Positions 50,515-59,484 are shown, counted from the first letter of the stretch. The stretch is DNA of 64,000 nt from Holzapfeliella saturejae (GCF_037546065.1 NZ_JAWMWG010000001.1:558001-622000); one strand, 5' to 3'. Notes: generated by a model from the sequence alone, not told the origin. Translations and numbers: made by a program.

Positions 50515-51720
50515 ATGGATAAAAAACAATCTAAAAAGGTTTTAAAGACCTGGTTTGAACAGTGGTTTTTAAACAATAAAGCAACCGTTATTTTATTAAA
50601 TGTGATGCTTTGTTTATTAATCATTTTTGGTTTGAGTCAGGTATCGTATATTTTCACGCCGATTTTTACATTTATTAATGCAATTTTGATGCCGGTGTTG
50701 TTTGCAGTAGTTCAATACTATTTGATGAATCCTGTCGTTAACTTTATGGAAAGAAAATTTAAGGTTCCTCGGGTTTTTACAATTATTGCTTTACTCGTAT
50801 TAGTGTTGGTTTTAGTTGTTTGGACGATTTTTTCTTTGATTCCGATTGTTCAATCTCAAATTGAGTCATTACTGCGTAATTGGCCTCAGATTTGGGAATC
50901 ATCAAGAGATACATTGAATAATCTAAGTCAAAATCCAAGACTATCCTCATTCCAGCAAACGTTTGAGCAATATGCAGATCAAATTCAAAAAAGCATTTCT
51001 TCTAGTTTAAATGAGAGTGTTAATGGATTCTTCAATCAAATTGGCTCAGCGGTTAATTTTGTTTCTAGCGTGTTTGTAACCTTGATTACAGCACCAGTTG
51101 TCTTGTTCTTTATGTTAAAAGACGGCGACAAGATTAAACAAAATATCTCAAAAGTTGTCCCTACAAAATACCGTCGTTCAATGGGTGAATTGATGAGCGA
51201 AATCAATCAATCAATTGCGGCTTACGTTAGAGGACAGCTGACAGTTGCTTTTTGGGTAGGTGTCATATTTTCAGTTGGATATGTTGCAATTGGTCAAAGC
51301 TATGGCATTATTTTAGGTGTATTAGCAGCATTCTTAAATCTAATTCCTTACTTTGGGACATTTATTGCATTAATTCCGGCATTGATTATCGCAGTATGTA
51401 CACCACCTTTTCCAGACATGTTAATCAAGGTTTTAATTGTTTTTGCAATCGAGCAGACAGTTGAAAGCCGTGTGATTAGCCCAATGGTAATGGGGAATAA
51501 AATGAATATGCACCCAGCAACAACCATTTTACTGTTAATTGGTGCCAGCGCTGTTGGGGGATTACTAGGTGCTATTGTTGCGATTCCTGTTTATGCAGTT
51601 GCTAAAACTATTGTGCAACGTGCATTCAAAATTTACAGCGAAAAAAGCGGTCTTTACGAGCAAGAAGAAAAACTTCCTGATAAATCTCAATCGCAAGAAA
51701 AAGAGGCTAAGAACTCGTGA
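50515..51720 (+). CDS. AI-2E/PerM family membrane protein
   Basis: A 401-residue membrane protein of the AI-2 exporter superfamily with about eight helices. Hydrophobic helices lie at about 22-45, 48-75 and 83-105, then a soluble segment (about 108-180), and further helices from 180 to 370. The signature SIAAYVRGQLTVAFWVGVIF and LGVLAAFLNLIPYFGTFIALIPALI (about 232-300) is clear. Known members are autoinducer-2 exporters or Na+/H+ antiporters; a substrate cannot be assigned. The C-terminal tail is charged (EQEEKLPDKSQSQEKEAK). The ribosome site is weak, so it is probably coupled to the upstream gene. Confidence 0.9.
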   Translation: MDKKQSKKVLKTWFEQWFLNNKATVILLNVMLCLLIIFGLSQVSYIFTPIFTFINAILMPVLFAVVQYYLMNPVVNFMERKFKVPRVFTIIALLVLVLVLVVWTIFSLIPIVQSQIESLLRNWPQIWESSRDTLNNLSQNPRLSSFQQTFEQYADQIQKSISSSLNESVNGFFNQIGSAVNFVSSVFVTLITAPVVLFFMLKDGDKIKQNISKVVPTKYRRSMGELMSEINQSIAAYVRGQLTVAFWVGVIFSVGYVAIGQSYGIILGVLAAFLNLIPYFGTFIALIPALIIAVCTPPFPDMLIKVLIVFAIEQTVESRVISPMVMGNKMNMHPATTILLLIGASAVGGLLGAIVAIPVYAVAKTIVQRAFKIYSEKSGLYEQEEKLPDKSQSQEKEAKNS

Positions 51721-51726
51721 CAACTG

Positions 51727-51755
51727 TTGCGAAAATACGCGATAAGTAGTATAGT
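51727..51755 (+). promoter_or_regulatory. Promoter of trmL
   Basis: TTGCGA, exactly 17 bases, TATAGT. It starts 6 bases after the AI-2E stop and gives a leader of about 130 bases. Confidence 0.65.
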
Positions 51756-51761
51756 AGAAAT

Positions 51762-51871
51762 ACGGCTTTGACGTAGGCTTTTATTAGGTTAACTTGATAA
51801 AAACTTGCGAAAAAATCCCATTAACGTAACGCCTTGCTGTGTCAACCACCGAGGCGGTACGTTTTTTTTTT
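51762..51871 (+). promoter_or_regulatory. Structured leader of trmL with a terminator-like hairpin
   Basis: About 110 bases between the promoter and the ribosome site. The hairpin at 51824-51871 pairs ACGTAACGCCTTG with a CGAGGCGGTACGT arm (one mismatch, one G-U) and is followed by nine or more T. Its loop holds TGCTGTGT (51835-51842), also found in the nusG leader loop. The layout is that of a transcription attenuator; the Lactobacillales 23S-methyl RNA motif lies before methyltransferase genes and is a candidate. Confidence 0.6.
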
Positions 51872-51894
51872 GGTAAACAAGGAGAAAAATACAA

Positions 51895-52410
51895 ATGACA
51901 CAAAATCATATCGTTTTATATGAACCTTTAATTCCTGCTAACACCGGAAACATTGCAAGAACCGCAGCAGGAACAAAAACTAGCTTACACTTAATTGAAC
52001 CTTTAGGGTTTAAGACAGATGATAAGCATTTGAAAAGAGCGGGACTAGATTACTGGAATGACGTTGATATTCATTACCACAAGAATTTGGAAGCGTTTAT
52101 GCAAACATTGGGAGAAAATGATGAGTTATTTTTAATCACTAAGTTTTCCTCAAAAACCTACGCTGATGTTTCTTATCAAGATCCAAATAAAAATTATTAT
52201 TTTATGTTTGGAAAAGAGACGACAGGTTTACCTGAAGACTTTATGAAAGATCATGAAGAAAAAGCGCTTAGAATTCCTATGACAGATAAAATTAGAGCGC
52301 TTAATTTGTCAAATACAGCAGCAATTATTATTTACGAAGCACTACGCCAGCAAAACTTTTTAGACTTAAAACGTGAACTACACTATAAACACGATAAATT
52401 AAAAGATTAA
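51895..52410 (+). CDS. trmL: tRNA (cytidine/uridine-34-2'-O)-methyltransferase TrmL
   Basis: A 171-residue SPOUT enzyme that methylates the wobble ribose of leucine tRNAs in E. coli. It shows the compact single-domain layout with EPLIPANTGNIARTAAGTKT (motif 1), YYFMFGKETTGLPEDF (motif 2) and RIPMTDKIRALNLSNTAAIIIYEALRQQ (motif 3). It lacks the N-terminal domain of RlmB (1803-2561). AAGGAG precedes the ATG. The leader with terminator hairpin suggests regulated read-through. Older annotations call it an rRNA methyltransferase (CspR). Confidence 0.93.
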   Translation: MTQNHIVLYEPLIPANTGNIARTAAGTKTSLHLIEPLGFKTDDKHLKRAGLDYWNDVDIHYHKNLEAFMQTLGENDELFLITKFSSKTYADVSYQDPNKNYYFMFGKETTGLPEDFMKDHEEKALRIPMTDKIRALNLSNTAAIIIYEALRQQNFLDLKRELHYKHDKLKD

Positions 52411-52426
52411 TTAGGAGGAATGACAG

Positions 52427-52819
52427 ATGCAATTAAAAAAAAATCAGGTGGTTGTGAACTCTTTTCATTACGATTTAGTTAAACCAGAATCACAAGTCAA
52501 AAACGATTTAAATGTCACAATGAACCGTATGAATATTACCCATAGTAATGGCGAACTTGATAAAGGTGAAGAAGGGCATTACTTTGAAATGAAAGTGCCG
52601 TTTGAAATTGTCCCACAAGATAGTGGCATCAAAGTAACCGGACAAGTGAGCCAACTCATTCAAACTATTGATTATTATGGTGAAGCAAATGAGCTAGATG
52701 GGGGATCACTTGAAGAAATGACACGTCCTTTAATCGAAAAGATTGAAGAATTAGTGTACGCTATTACAGAAGTAACTTTAGATGAACCTGTACGGTTAAC
52801 TTTTAGACCTAACAGATAG
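52427..52819 (+). CDS. DUF1149 family protein
   Basis: A 130-residue protein found in streptococci, enterococci and relatives. The domain has a SecB-like fold in solved family members. It begins MQLKKNQVVVNSFHYDLV, with a beta-rich core (HYFEMKVPFEIVPQDSGIKVTGQVSQLIQTIDYYG) and a helical end (MTRPLIEKIEELVYAITEVTLDEPVRLTFRPN). A chaperone-like role is only suggested by fold. AGGAGG lies before the ATG. It lies between trmL (16 bases) and ftsK (30 bases). Confidence 0.87.
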   Translation: MQLKKNQVVVNSFHYDLVKPESQVKNDLNVTMNRMNITHSNGELDKGEEGHYFEMKVPFEIVPQDSGIKVTGQVSQLIQTIDYYGEANELDGGSLEEMTRPLIEKIEELVYAITEVTLDEPVRLTFRPNR

Positions 52820-52849
52820 TAAATTAGATTTAAATGGTGAGATAAAAAG

Positions 52850-55360
52850 ATGGTTAAGAAGAAAAAAGCACCAGCAACAAAAAAGAAAAAACCTCAGACA
52901 AAGAAGCCTAAGAAAAAAGATTTTAATTTTGTTATTGCGGGAATTATTATCATCTTCATTTCGATTTTTTCTTTCTTTAAGTTTGGTTGGCTTGGTAACC
53001 AACTAGCAAACTGTTATCAGTTTTTTGTAGGGGAAACCGTATGGTTTGCGGCAATTGCCACCTTTATCATCGGTCTGGGGATGATTATCTACGAGAAACT
53101 GCCTAAGCTTTCAGCCAAGCGTTATGTTGGTTTTGGATTAGCATATTTATTTGTGCTATGTATTATTTCAACTTTACATTTTAATAAAATCGGGTTAGCC
53201 ACGGACTATATCGGTTCATTTTTACATGAGGCTACTGAGGGATTCAAAAATCCTGGAAGTGGTCAATTTAGCGGTGGTATCTTAGGTGTTGGTTTATTGA
53301 CTATTTTGAATCCGTTAGTTGGAAATGTCGGAATTTACTTGATTTCAGCTATTTTAATTATGGTCGGTTTGCTACTCTTTTTTGATGTTTCTTTTGCAAG
53401 TTTTATTAATATTTTTCAAGACAATAGTAAAAAGGTTATTAATCAAACGCAAGATGTGGTTGAGAATTCAAAACAAAAGTATAGTGACTTTGTTGAAAAG
53501 AAAAAACAAAAAGTTGAACATAACGTCGACTTTCCTAATACAACTGATTTTGATACTAAAAAATCCGATAAAGCTAAAGCACCTGAATCATTAAATAATA
53601 ATGACTCATCACATCCAGCTCCTAAAGAAGTTGAAAAACAACCAACACAACAGGTTGTTTCAACACACCCAGATGTTAATCAAAAGCAATCTGTTGATGA
53701 ATTAGATGATCATAAGTATGCAGACTTTAGTCGCAGAGAAAAATTCAAATCGCAAACAGAACCAGATATTAAGCAAACGCCATCAGAATCACAAGCAAAA
53801 GAAGATTCATTGTCTGAAGTTGATTTACCTAAAACGCAAACAATGGAAGAAAGTTTACAAAGTGCACCTGATTTAACTGAAAACACATCAAAAGAATCAG
53901 CAGGCAATCAAGGTATCTATCATAAACCACCTTTGGATTTATTGGCGCCTTCACCAGAAGTGGATCAGTCAGAAGAACGTGAATTTATTGAAGAAAATAA
54001 AGAAAAATTACGAAAAACGTTTGAAAGTTTTGGCGTTAAAGTTGAGGTAAAAAAAGCTGACCTAGGACCTTCTGTAACTAAGTATGAGGTGCAACCGGAT
54101 ATCGGTGTAAAGGTAAGCAAAATCGTGAATTTGGCTGATGATTTGGCTTTAGCATTAGCAGCTAAAGATATCCGAATTGAAGCACCAATCCCAGGAAAGC
54201 CTTATGTTGGGATTGAAGTTCCAAATAAACAAACACTGCCTGTTTACTTTAGAGAAAGTATTGAAAAACAAGATCCCGAAGACAAACAAAAGCCATTGTC
54301 AGTACCACTGGGAAAAGATGTTACTGGTGAAATAATTTCAGCAGATTTAACTAAAATGCCCCACTTGCTAATTGCAGGTTCAACAGGTAGTGGGAAATCT
54401 GTGTCAATCAATGCTATTATTACAAGTTTACTAATGAAAACCACACCTGATGAATTAAAATTGATTTTAATTGATCCTAAAATGGTTGAGTTATCGGTTT
54501 ACAATGGCATTGCTCACTTAATGATTCCTGTTGTAACGGATGCTAAAAAAGCCGCTAATGCTTTGAAAAAAGCGGTCAAAGAAATGGAACGTCGCTATGA
54601 ATTATTTGCGGCTTCAGGTGTCCGTAATATGACTGAATATAATCAAAAAGTTGCTCAAAATAATGCAGATACGACTAATCCAGTGATGGAAAAACTACCT
54701 TATATTGTCGTTATCATTGATGAGTTGTCTGATTTAATGATGGTCGCAGGAAATGAAGTTGAATCTGCTATCGTGCGTTTAGCGCAAATGGCTCGTGCTG
54801 CTGGGATTCACATGATCATTGCAACTCAAAGACCATCTGTAGATGTCATTACAGGACTAATTAAGGCTAATGTGCCATCAAGAATTGCTTTTGCAGTTTC
54901 AAGTGGGATTGATTCTCGCACGATTCTAGATAGTCAAGGTGCTGAAAAACTACTGGGTCATGGTGATATGTTATTTGTACCAATTGGTTCTAATAAGCCA
55001 ACTCGGATCCAAGCATCATTCATCTCAGTTGAAGAAGTTGAGCACGTTGTTGCTTTTGTTTCAAAACAAAAAGAAGTCGAATATGATGAAAAAATGTTGC
55101 CTAATGCTTCTGGTAACGGAGAGCAAGATAATGATGAACCACCAGAAGATGAGTATTATGATGAAGCAGTGGCATTAGTTCAAAAACAACGTTCAGCAAG
55201 TGTTTCCATGTTGCAAAGACGATTTAGAATAGGGTACAACCGTGCTGCTAGACTAATTGATGAGATGGAAGATAGAGGCGTAGTTGGCCCTTATGAAGGT
55301 AGCAAGCCGCGTAAAGTTTATGAAATTGAAACAAGTCAAGACGAAACAGAAGGTGAATAA
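52850..55360 (+). CDS. ftsK: DNA translocase FtsK/SpoIIIE
   Basis: A division-site DNA pump of 836 residues. The first 20 residues are strongly basic (KKKKAPATKKKKP). Four to five helices follow (about 23-45, 58-82, 90-108, 142-180). A low-complexity Gln/Ser/Pro/Glu linker runs from about 200 to 370. The motor (about 380-760) has Walker A GSTGSGKSVSIN near 509 and Walker B IVVIIDELSDLMM near 620. The C-terminal gamma winged helix (about 770-830, SMLQRRFRIGYNRAARLIDEME) reads chromosome polarity sequences. ymfF follows after one base. Confidence 0.96.
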   Translation: MVKKKKAPATKKKKPQTKKPKKKDFNFVIAGIIIIFISIFSFFKFGWLGNQLANCYQFFVGETVWFAAIATFIIGLGMIIYEKLPKLSAKRYVGFGLAYLFVLCIISTLHFNKIGLATDYIGSFLHEATEGFKNPGSGQFSGGILGVGLLTILNPLVGNVGIYLISAILIMVGLLLFFDVSFASFINIFQDNSKKVINQTQDVVENSKQKYSDFVEKKKQKVEHNVDFPNTTDFDTKKSDKAKAPESLNNNDSSHPAPKEVEKQPTQQVVSTHPDVNQKQSVDELDDHKYADFSRREKFKSQTEPDIKQTPSESQAKEDSLSEVDLPKTQTMEESLQSAPDLTENTSKESAGNQGIYHKPPLDLLAPSPEVDQSEEREFIEENKEKLRKTFESFGVKVEVKKADLGPSVTKYEVQPDIGVKVSKIVNLADDLALALAAKDIRIEAPIPGKPYVGIEVPNKQTLPVYFRESIEKQDPEDKQKPLSVPLGKDVTGEIISADLTKMPHLLIAGSTGSGKSVSINAIITSLLMKTTPDELKLILIDPKMVELSVYNGIAHLMIPVVTDAKKAANALKKAVKEMERRYELFAASGVRNMTEYNQKVAQNNADTTNPVMEKLPYIVVIIDELSDLMMVAGNEVESAIVRLAQMARAAGIHMIIATQRPSVDVITGLIKANVPSRIAFAVSSGIDSRTILDSQGAEKLLGHGDMLFVPIGSNKPTRIQASFISVEEVEHVVAFVSKQKEVEYDEKMLPNASGNGEQDNDEPPEDEYYDEAVALVQKQRSASVSMLQRRFRIGYNRAARLIDEMEDRGVVGPYEGSKPRKVYEIETSQDETEGE

Positions 55361-55361
55361 A

Positions 55362-56570
55362 ATGACAACTGCAACAATTTTAAAAAATGATAATTTTAAA
55401 ACAGTCAGCATTGGCTGTTTTTTTAAATTACCCCTGACAAAAGAAAACTTATCTTACTTAACGCTTTTAAGTAATTATCAACAACTTGGAACGCAAGAAT
55501 ATGATACCCAGCAAAAATTAGAAGCACATGCTGATTATCTTTATGCAGCAAAATTTGAGACGAGACCACAAATTTATGGAAATACTATCATTGTGCGTGC
55601 AGAAGGGAACTTTATTGAACCTGATTTAGTGGATGATGAGACTTATAATTACGAAACGATTGTGCGATTTTTTGAAGAGATGGTCTTTAACCCTAACTTT
55701 AAAAATCAACCTGAACATCAGTTGCAGTTAGCTAAAAAGCAAGTAAAACATGATTATGAGTCTTTTAACGAAGTAGCTTCTAATAAGGCATACCAGGTCT
55801 TTTTTAAAGCGTTTTACCAAGATTATCCTGATTTTCAAAATCCAATTTTTGGTGATTTAGAGTTAGTTAGTCGTTTATCAGTTTCTGATTTAAAAAATTA
55901 TTATCAAGACTTAGTGCAGGCACCAGCAACTGTTATTGCTTATGCTAAAGATCCTGAAAAAATGACATCTATTCTGCAAAGTACCGCATTTGATAAGTTA
56001 AATACTAGCGGTTTTGGCCAAGATAATCTTAAAACAAAATCGGGTCAAATTGATACACGACTTGAATTTGACTATGGCTATAATCAAACACAGCTCGTTT
56101 ATGGTTATCAGACACAAGAAGATTATCAAACTCCTATTTTAGGCTTAGTGTTTTCTCAAATTTTAGGTGGAGACGAATATTCTTTATTATTCCAAGAAGT
56201 TAGACAAAAAGCAGGGCTAGTATACTCTGTCTTTAGTGATTATTACTTTTACAATAATCTTGTGATGATTCAGACTAGCTTATTATCTGATTCAGTGACT
56301 CAAGCTTCTGAAATTATTGAAGAACAAATTCAAAAAGTTAGCGATGGCGCTTGGCAGGAAGATTTATTACAAACAGCCAAGCAACAATTAATTAGTCATA
56401 GGCTGATTTTACAAGAAATGCCACAATTTAAAGTGCAGTCTGAACTGATTGCGCAATTAAGAAAAATGAAGCAGTCAGATTTTGCTAAACAAGTTAATAG
56501 TGTAACAAAACAACAGGTTGTTGATTTTGCTAAGCAGTTAACCCGACCAATGAAAGTGATTATTAAGTAG
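55362..56570 (+). CDS. ymfF: M16-type peptidase-like protein without the zinc motif (YmfF type)
   Basis: A 402-residue pitrilysin-fold protein. The equivalent position of the zinc motif (QQLGTQEYDTQQKLEAHADYLYAA) has no HxxEH, so it is probably a catalytically inactive partner. Conserved parts are PIFGDLELVSRLSVSDLKNYYQDLV and ILGGDEYSLLFQEVRQKAGLVYSVFSDYYFY, typical of the second-domain signature. ATG 55362 follows AAGGTGA and sits one base after the ftsK stop; a longer start at 55284 would lie in ftsK. It forms a pair with the active-type gene downstream. No processed substrate is known here. Confidence 0.88.
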   Translation: MTTATILKNDNFKTVSIGCFFKLPLTKENLSYLTLLSNYQQLGTQEYDTQQKLEAHADYLYAAKFETRPQIYGNTIIVRAEGNFIEPDLVDDETYNYETIVRFFEEMVFNPNFKNQPEHQLQLAKKQVKHDYESFNEVASNKAYQVFFKAFYQDYPDFQNPIFGDLELVSRLSVSDLKNYYQDLVQAPATVIAYAKDPEKMTSILQSTAFDKLNTSGFGQDNLKTKSGQIDTRLEFDYGYNQTQLVYGYQTQEDYQTPILGLVFSQILGGDEYSLLFQEVRQKAGLVYSVFSDYYFYNNLVMIQTSLLSDSVTQASEIIEEQIQKVSDGAWQEDLLQTAKQQLISHRLILQEMPQFKVQSELIAQLRKMKQSDFAKQVNSVTKQQVVDFAKQLTRPMKVIIK

Positions 56571-56585
56571 ATGAAAGGAGCTAAT

Positions 56586-57836
56586 ATGCAAACTAATCCC
56601 TATCACGAACAGGTTCATCACCATACATTTTCGAATGGGTTTGATCTGTTTTATATCGAAAAAAAAGGCTTTGCGCAAAAATTTGCGGGAGTAATGATTA
56701 ATTATGGCGGTGCTGATCAACCTCGTGATTTCACATTGCCAGCAGGTACCGCCCACTTTTTAGAACACCAACTTTTTGCTAAACCTTATGGTGATATTAC
56801 GGATAAATTCGAACAGTATGAAGCGTCCTCTAACGCTTTTACTTCGTATAATGAAACGATGTATTTTGCTAATTTCACACATCACACATACGAAAATATA
56901 AAAACGTTGGTTGAGTTGGTAGCAAATCCTTATTTCACAGAGAAAAATGTGGATACTGAACGAGAAATTATTTTACAAGAATTAAAAATGTACCAAGATA
57001 TGCCAGATTGGCAACTAAATAATCGATTAATGCATATGATGTATGGCGATGAACCTTTAAGTCAAGAAGTTGTCGGAACAGAAGACTCACTGCAAACAAT
57101 CACGGCTCAAACGCTAACTGACGCATACAATGAGTATTACTCTGCCCAAAACATGAAGCTAGTGGTAGTTGGCGATTTAGATTTTAATCATTTAATTGAT
57201 GAAATCGAAGCAACAGTTAAGCAAATTAAATCAAATTCAAGTAATATTGTTGAAGAAAAAACAACTTTCAAAGATGAAGAGTCAAAAGTAGTTAAAGTCG
57301 AAGGTAAAGTAGAGTCACCTAAGTTTTCAATCGGTATCAAGTTTAGCGAACATGATTTTGATGTTGCTAGACCTCAATTGTATATTGCTATGCAAATCTT
57401 AATGGAAACTTTATTTGGTTTAAGTGGTCAATTATATCAAGATTTACAAAAACAAAATTTAGTTAATGGTGAGATTGATTTTGATATCAATTTTAATCGA
57501 CAAGGCGATTTTGCAATTGTTAGCGGGACATCACAAAATCCCCAAGAGGCTGCTACTCTAATTAAAGAGGCGTTCTTCAACGCATCAATTAACCAAAGTG
57601 ATTTTGAACGACAAAAGCGCAAATTATTTGGACAAGAAATTCGTCAATTGGATGATTTCGAAGGTTATGGTATTGAGTTCATTGAAAGTATTTTTGATCA
57701 AGAGGATTACTACCAATACTATACGGACATTCAAAATATTTCATTTGAAACATGTACAAAACTAATCAGTGAGATTAAAACACAATCTACTTCTCAAACT
57801 GCTATTTTATTTAATCAAAATAATGTTGACAAATAG
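56586..57836 (+). CDS. ymfH: M16-family zinc metallopeptidase (YmfH type)
   Basis: A 416-residue pitrilysin-family protein with the inverted zinc motif HFLEH at residues 57-61 and a downstream EREIILQELKMYQD that should supply the third ligand. It therefore looks active, in contrast to its partner ymfF. The second domain contains GKVESPKFSIGIKF and LFGLSGQLYQDLQKQNLVNGEIDF. ATG 56586 follows AAAGGAG at 5 bases spacing; the in-frame ATG 56571 overlaps that site. The ymfF-ymfH-rodZ-pgsA-recA order is conserved in Firmicutes. Confidence 0.93.
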   Translation: MQTNPYHEQVHHHTFSNGFDLFYIEKKGFAQKFAGVMINYGGADQPRDFTLPAGTAHFLEHQLFAKPYGDITDKFEQYEASSNAFTSYNETMYFANFTHHTYENIKTLVELVANPYFTEKNVDTEREIILQELKMYQDMPDWQLNNRLMHMMYGDEPLSQEVVGTEDSLQTITAQTLTDAYNEYYSAQNMKLVVVGDLDFNHLIDEIEATVKQIKSNSSNIVEEKTTFKDEESKVVKVEGKVESPKFSIGIKFSEHDFDVARPQLYIAMQILMETLFGLSGQLYQDLQKQNLVNGEIDFDINFNRQGDFAIVSGTSQNPQEAATLIKEAFFNASINQSDFERQKRKLFGQEIRQLDDFEGYGIEFIESIFDQEDYYQYYTDIQNISFETCTKLISEIKTQSTSQTAILFNQNNVDK

Positions 57837-57858
57837 ACTAAACCACAGTTTTAATATA

Positions 57859-57867
57859 TGGTATAAT
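57859..57867 (+). promoter_or_regulatory. Extended -10 promoter of rodZ-pgsA
   Basis: TGGTATAAT, 27 bases before the rodZ ATG. A TTGACA lies upstream at 57826 but 30 bases away, too far to pair with it. Confidence 0.5.
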
Positions 57868-57893
57868 TAGCTACAAAGTTTTAGAAAGATGGA

Positions 57894-58784
57894 ATGTTGG
57901 ATATGAATGAAATAGGTCAAAGACTACATGATTTACGTGTTGAAAAGGGGTTATCAATTGATGATATACAGGCACGTACAAAAATACAAAAGCGTTACTT
58001 AATAAATATTGAACAAGGTGAATTTGACCAGCTTCCTGGTGAGTTTTATGTTAGAGCTTTTGTTAAACAATACATTCAAGCTCTGGGATATGATTCAAAA
58101 GAGTTTTTTGAAAGTGTTGAAAAAGACTTACCTAAAACTAAACCAGATACATATGTTGAAAATTCAATAGATAATAAGAGTGATGAAGTTAAACGTACAA
58201 CCAATAACAAAAAGGGAATTTGGAAGAATTATGTTCCCCACATTATCATAACGTTAGCTATTATCATTGTGCTAGCATTGGTTGTCTTCATCTTTAGTCG
58301 CGTTTTTGCAAAACCTGCATCATCAAATAATAGTGATAACCAAGTAATTATGACAAGTCGCTCACAATCTGAATCAGAATCAAGTCAGAGCCAAAGCAGT
58401 AGTTCAAGTGAAAGTCAATCAAGTACTTCAGAGTCATCACTTAGCTCAAGTTCAGCTATTGCTTCTGCTAACAGCATTAAATTGAGTGGCACAAATCAAT
58501 ATACAGTTTCAAAATTGACAGAAGCAGCTCATAACTTAGTGTTACAAAGTAAAGGTCAACCAGTGTGGTTAGGTGTTACGGTTAATGGTTCAATGGTTTG
58601 GCAGGGAACATTAGCTGCAAATCAATCTCAGGTAGTTTCATTGCCACAAAATGCGACAACAATGGTTATCAACAGTGGTAATATTGGCACAACGCAATTA
58701 CTATTAAATAACCAAGAAGTACCTTTAGAAAACGCTAATCAGTTGGGTATGACTCGCCAATTGACATTTAACTTTGAGGGCTAA
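57894..58784 (+). CDS. rodZ: RodZ-like helix-turn-helix membrane protein
   Basis: A 296-residue single-pass membrane protein. The N-terminal helix-turn-helix (about 1-68, IGQRLHDLRVEKGLSIDDIQ) and one helix at about 112-136 (IIITLAIIIVLALVVFIF) are followed by a serine-rich extracellular linker (about 155-190). The C-terminal DUF4115 beta domain (about 195-296) completes the layout of RodZ, which links MreB to the cell-elongation machinery. In ovoid lactic acid bacteria lacking MreB its job may be different. The start could be ATG 57894 or 57903. pgsA follows after 2 bases. Confidence 0.9.
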   Translation: MLDMNEIGQRLHDLRVEKGLSIDDIQARTKIQKRYLINIEQGEFDQLPGEFYVRAFVKQYIQALGYDSKEFFESVEKDLPKTKPDTYVENSIDNKSDEVKRTTNNKKGIWKNYVPHIIITLAIIIVLALVVFIFSRVFAKPASSNNSDNQVIMTSRSQSESESSQSQSSSSSESQSSTSESSLSSSSAIASANSIKLSGTNQYTVSKLTEAAHNLVLQSKGQPVWLGVTVNGSMVWQGTLAANQSQVVSLPQNATTMVINSGNIGTTQLLLNNQEVPLENANQLGMTRQLTFNFEG

Positions 58785-58786
58785 TA

Positions 58787-59374
58787 ATGAATATTCCTAA
58801 TCAACTAACCGTTTTTAGAATAATCTTAATACCTATATTTATCATTGTATTAGTCGGCGGTTTTTGGACTGATACATTGACTATTATGGGAACATCACTG
58901 CCACTATTTCAATTAATTGCAGCAATTATTTTTGTGGTTGCCTCATTTACAGATTTTTTAGATGGCTATATTGCTCGCAAGAATAATCTAGTAACCAATT
59001 TTGGTAAATTTGCTGATCCTTTAGCAGATAAAATGTTAGTTATCACGGCATTTGTTTTGTTGATTGCCATTGATAAGGCACCTGCATGGATGATTGCAAT
59101 TATCGTTTGTCGGGAATTAGCTGTAACAGGTTTGCGGTTATTAATTGTTGAAGAAAATGGCAAGGTCCTTTCTGCAGCAATACTAGGCAAAATTAAAACC
59201 TTTTCTCAAATGACTGCTATTACATTTTTATTACTAAATAATATGATTTTTAATTTAATTCATTTGCCAATAGGTGAGATATTACTTTGGATTTGTTTAG
59301 TATTTACTGTTTGGTCAGGAATTGACTATTTCTATCAAAACCGTCAAATTTTTGCAGATTCATTTAAAAAATAA
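58787..59374 (+). CDS. pgsA: CDP-diacylglycerol-glycerol-3-phosphate 3-phosphatidyltransferase
   Basis: Makes phosphatidylglycerol phosphate, the committed step for phosphatidylglycerol and cardiolipin. A 195-residue membrane enzyme. The CDP-alcohol phosphotransferase motif DG(x2)AR(x8)G(x3)D(x3)D is complete in DGYIARKNNLVTNFGKFADP followed by LADK (about 65-88). It has about five helices. It lies 2 bases after rodZ. In many Bacilli cinA comes next; here recA follows directly. Confidence 0.96.
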   Translation: MNIPNQLTVFRIILIPIFIIVLVGGFWTDTLTIMGTSLPLFQLIAAIIFVVASFTDFLDGYIARKNNLVTNFGKFADPLADKMLVITAFVLLIAIDKAPAWMIAIIVCRELAVTGLRLLIVEENGKVLSAAILGKIKTFSQMTAITFLLLNNMIFNLIHLPIGEILLWICLVFTVWSGIDYFYQNRQIFADSFKK

Positions 59375-59399
59375 CGTTCTTTTGAGAGCGTTATTTTTA
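59367..59399 (+). terminator. Rho-independent terminator after pgsA
   Basis: AAAAATAACGTTCT pairs with AGAGCGTTATTTTT (one G-U), loop TTTG; it overlaps the last codons of pgsA. Confidence 0.87.
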
Positions 59400-59427
59400 T
59401 TAGATAGCGTAATTAAATAGTGTCAAA

Positions 59428-59455
59428 GCAAAATAGAACATTTGTTCTGTTTTGC
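59428..59455 (+). promoter_or_regulatory. LexA (SOS) box of recA inside a 28-base palindrome
   Basis: The core AGAACATTTGTTCT (59435-59448) is a Gram-positive LexA-type operator. It is nested in a longer dyad running from GCAAAA to TTTTGC with only one mismatched pair, next to the recA -35 box. Confidence 0.8.
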
Positions 59456-59484
59456 TTGCAATTTTGATAAAGAACAATTAAACT
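59456..59484 (+). promoter_or_regulatory. Promoter of recA
   Basis: TTGCAA, 17-base spacer, TAAACT, just downstream of the LexA palindrome. Confidence 0.55.

Noticed and set aside
57826..57867. TTGACA and TATAAT before rodZ as a standard promoter
   Set aside because: They are 30 bases apart, far beyond the usual 16-18; only the extended -10 was kept.
58360..58470. AGT/TCA-rich repetitive stretch
   Set aside because: It encodes the serine-rich linker of RodZ; low complexity in the protein explains it.
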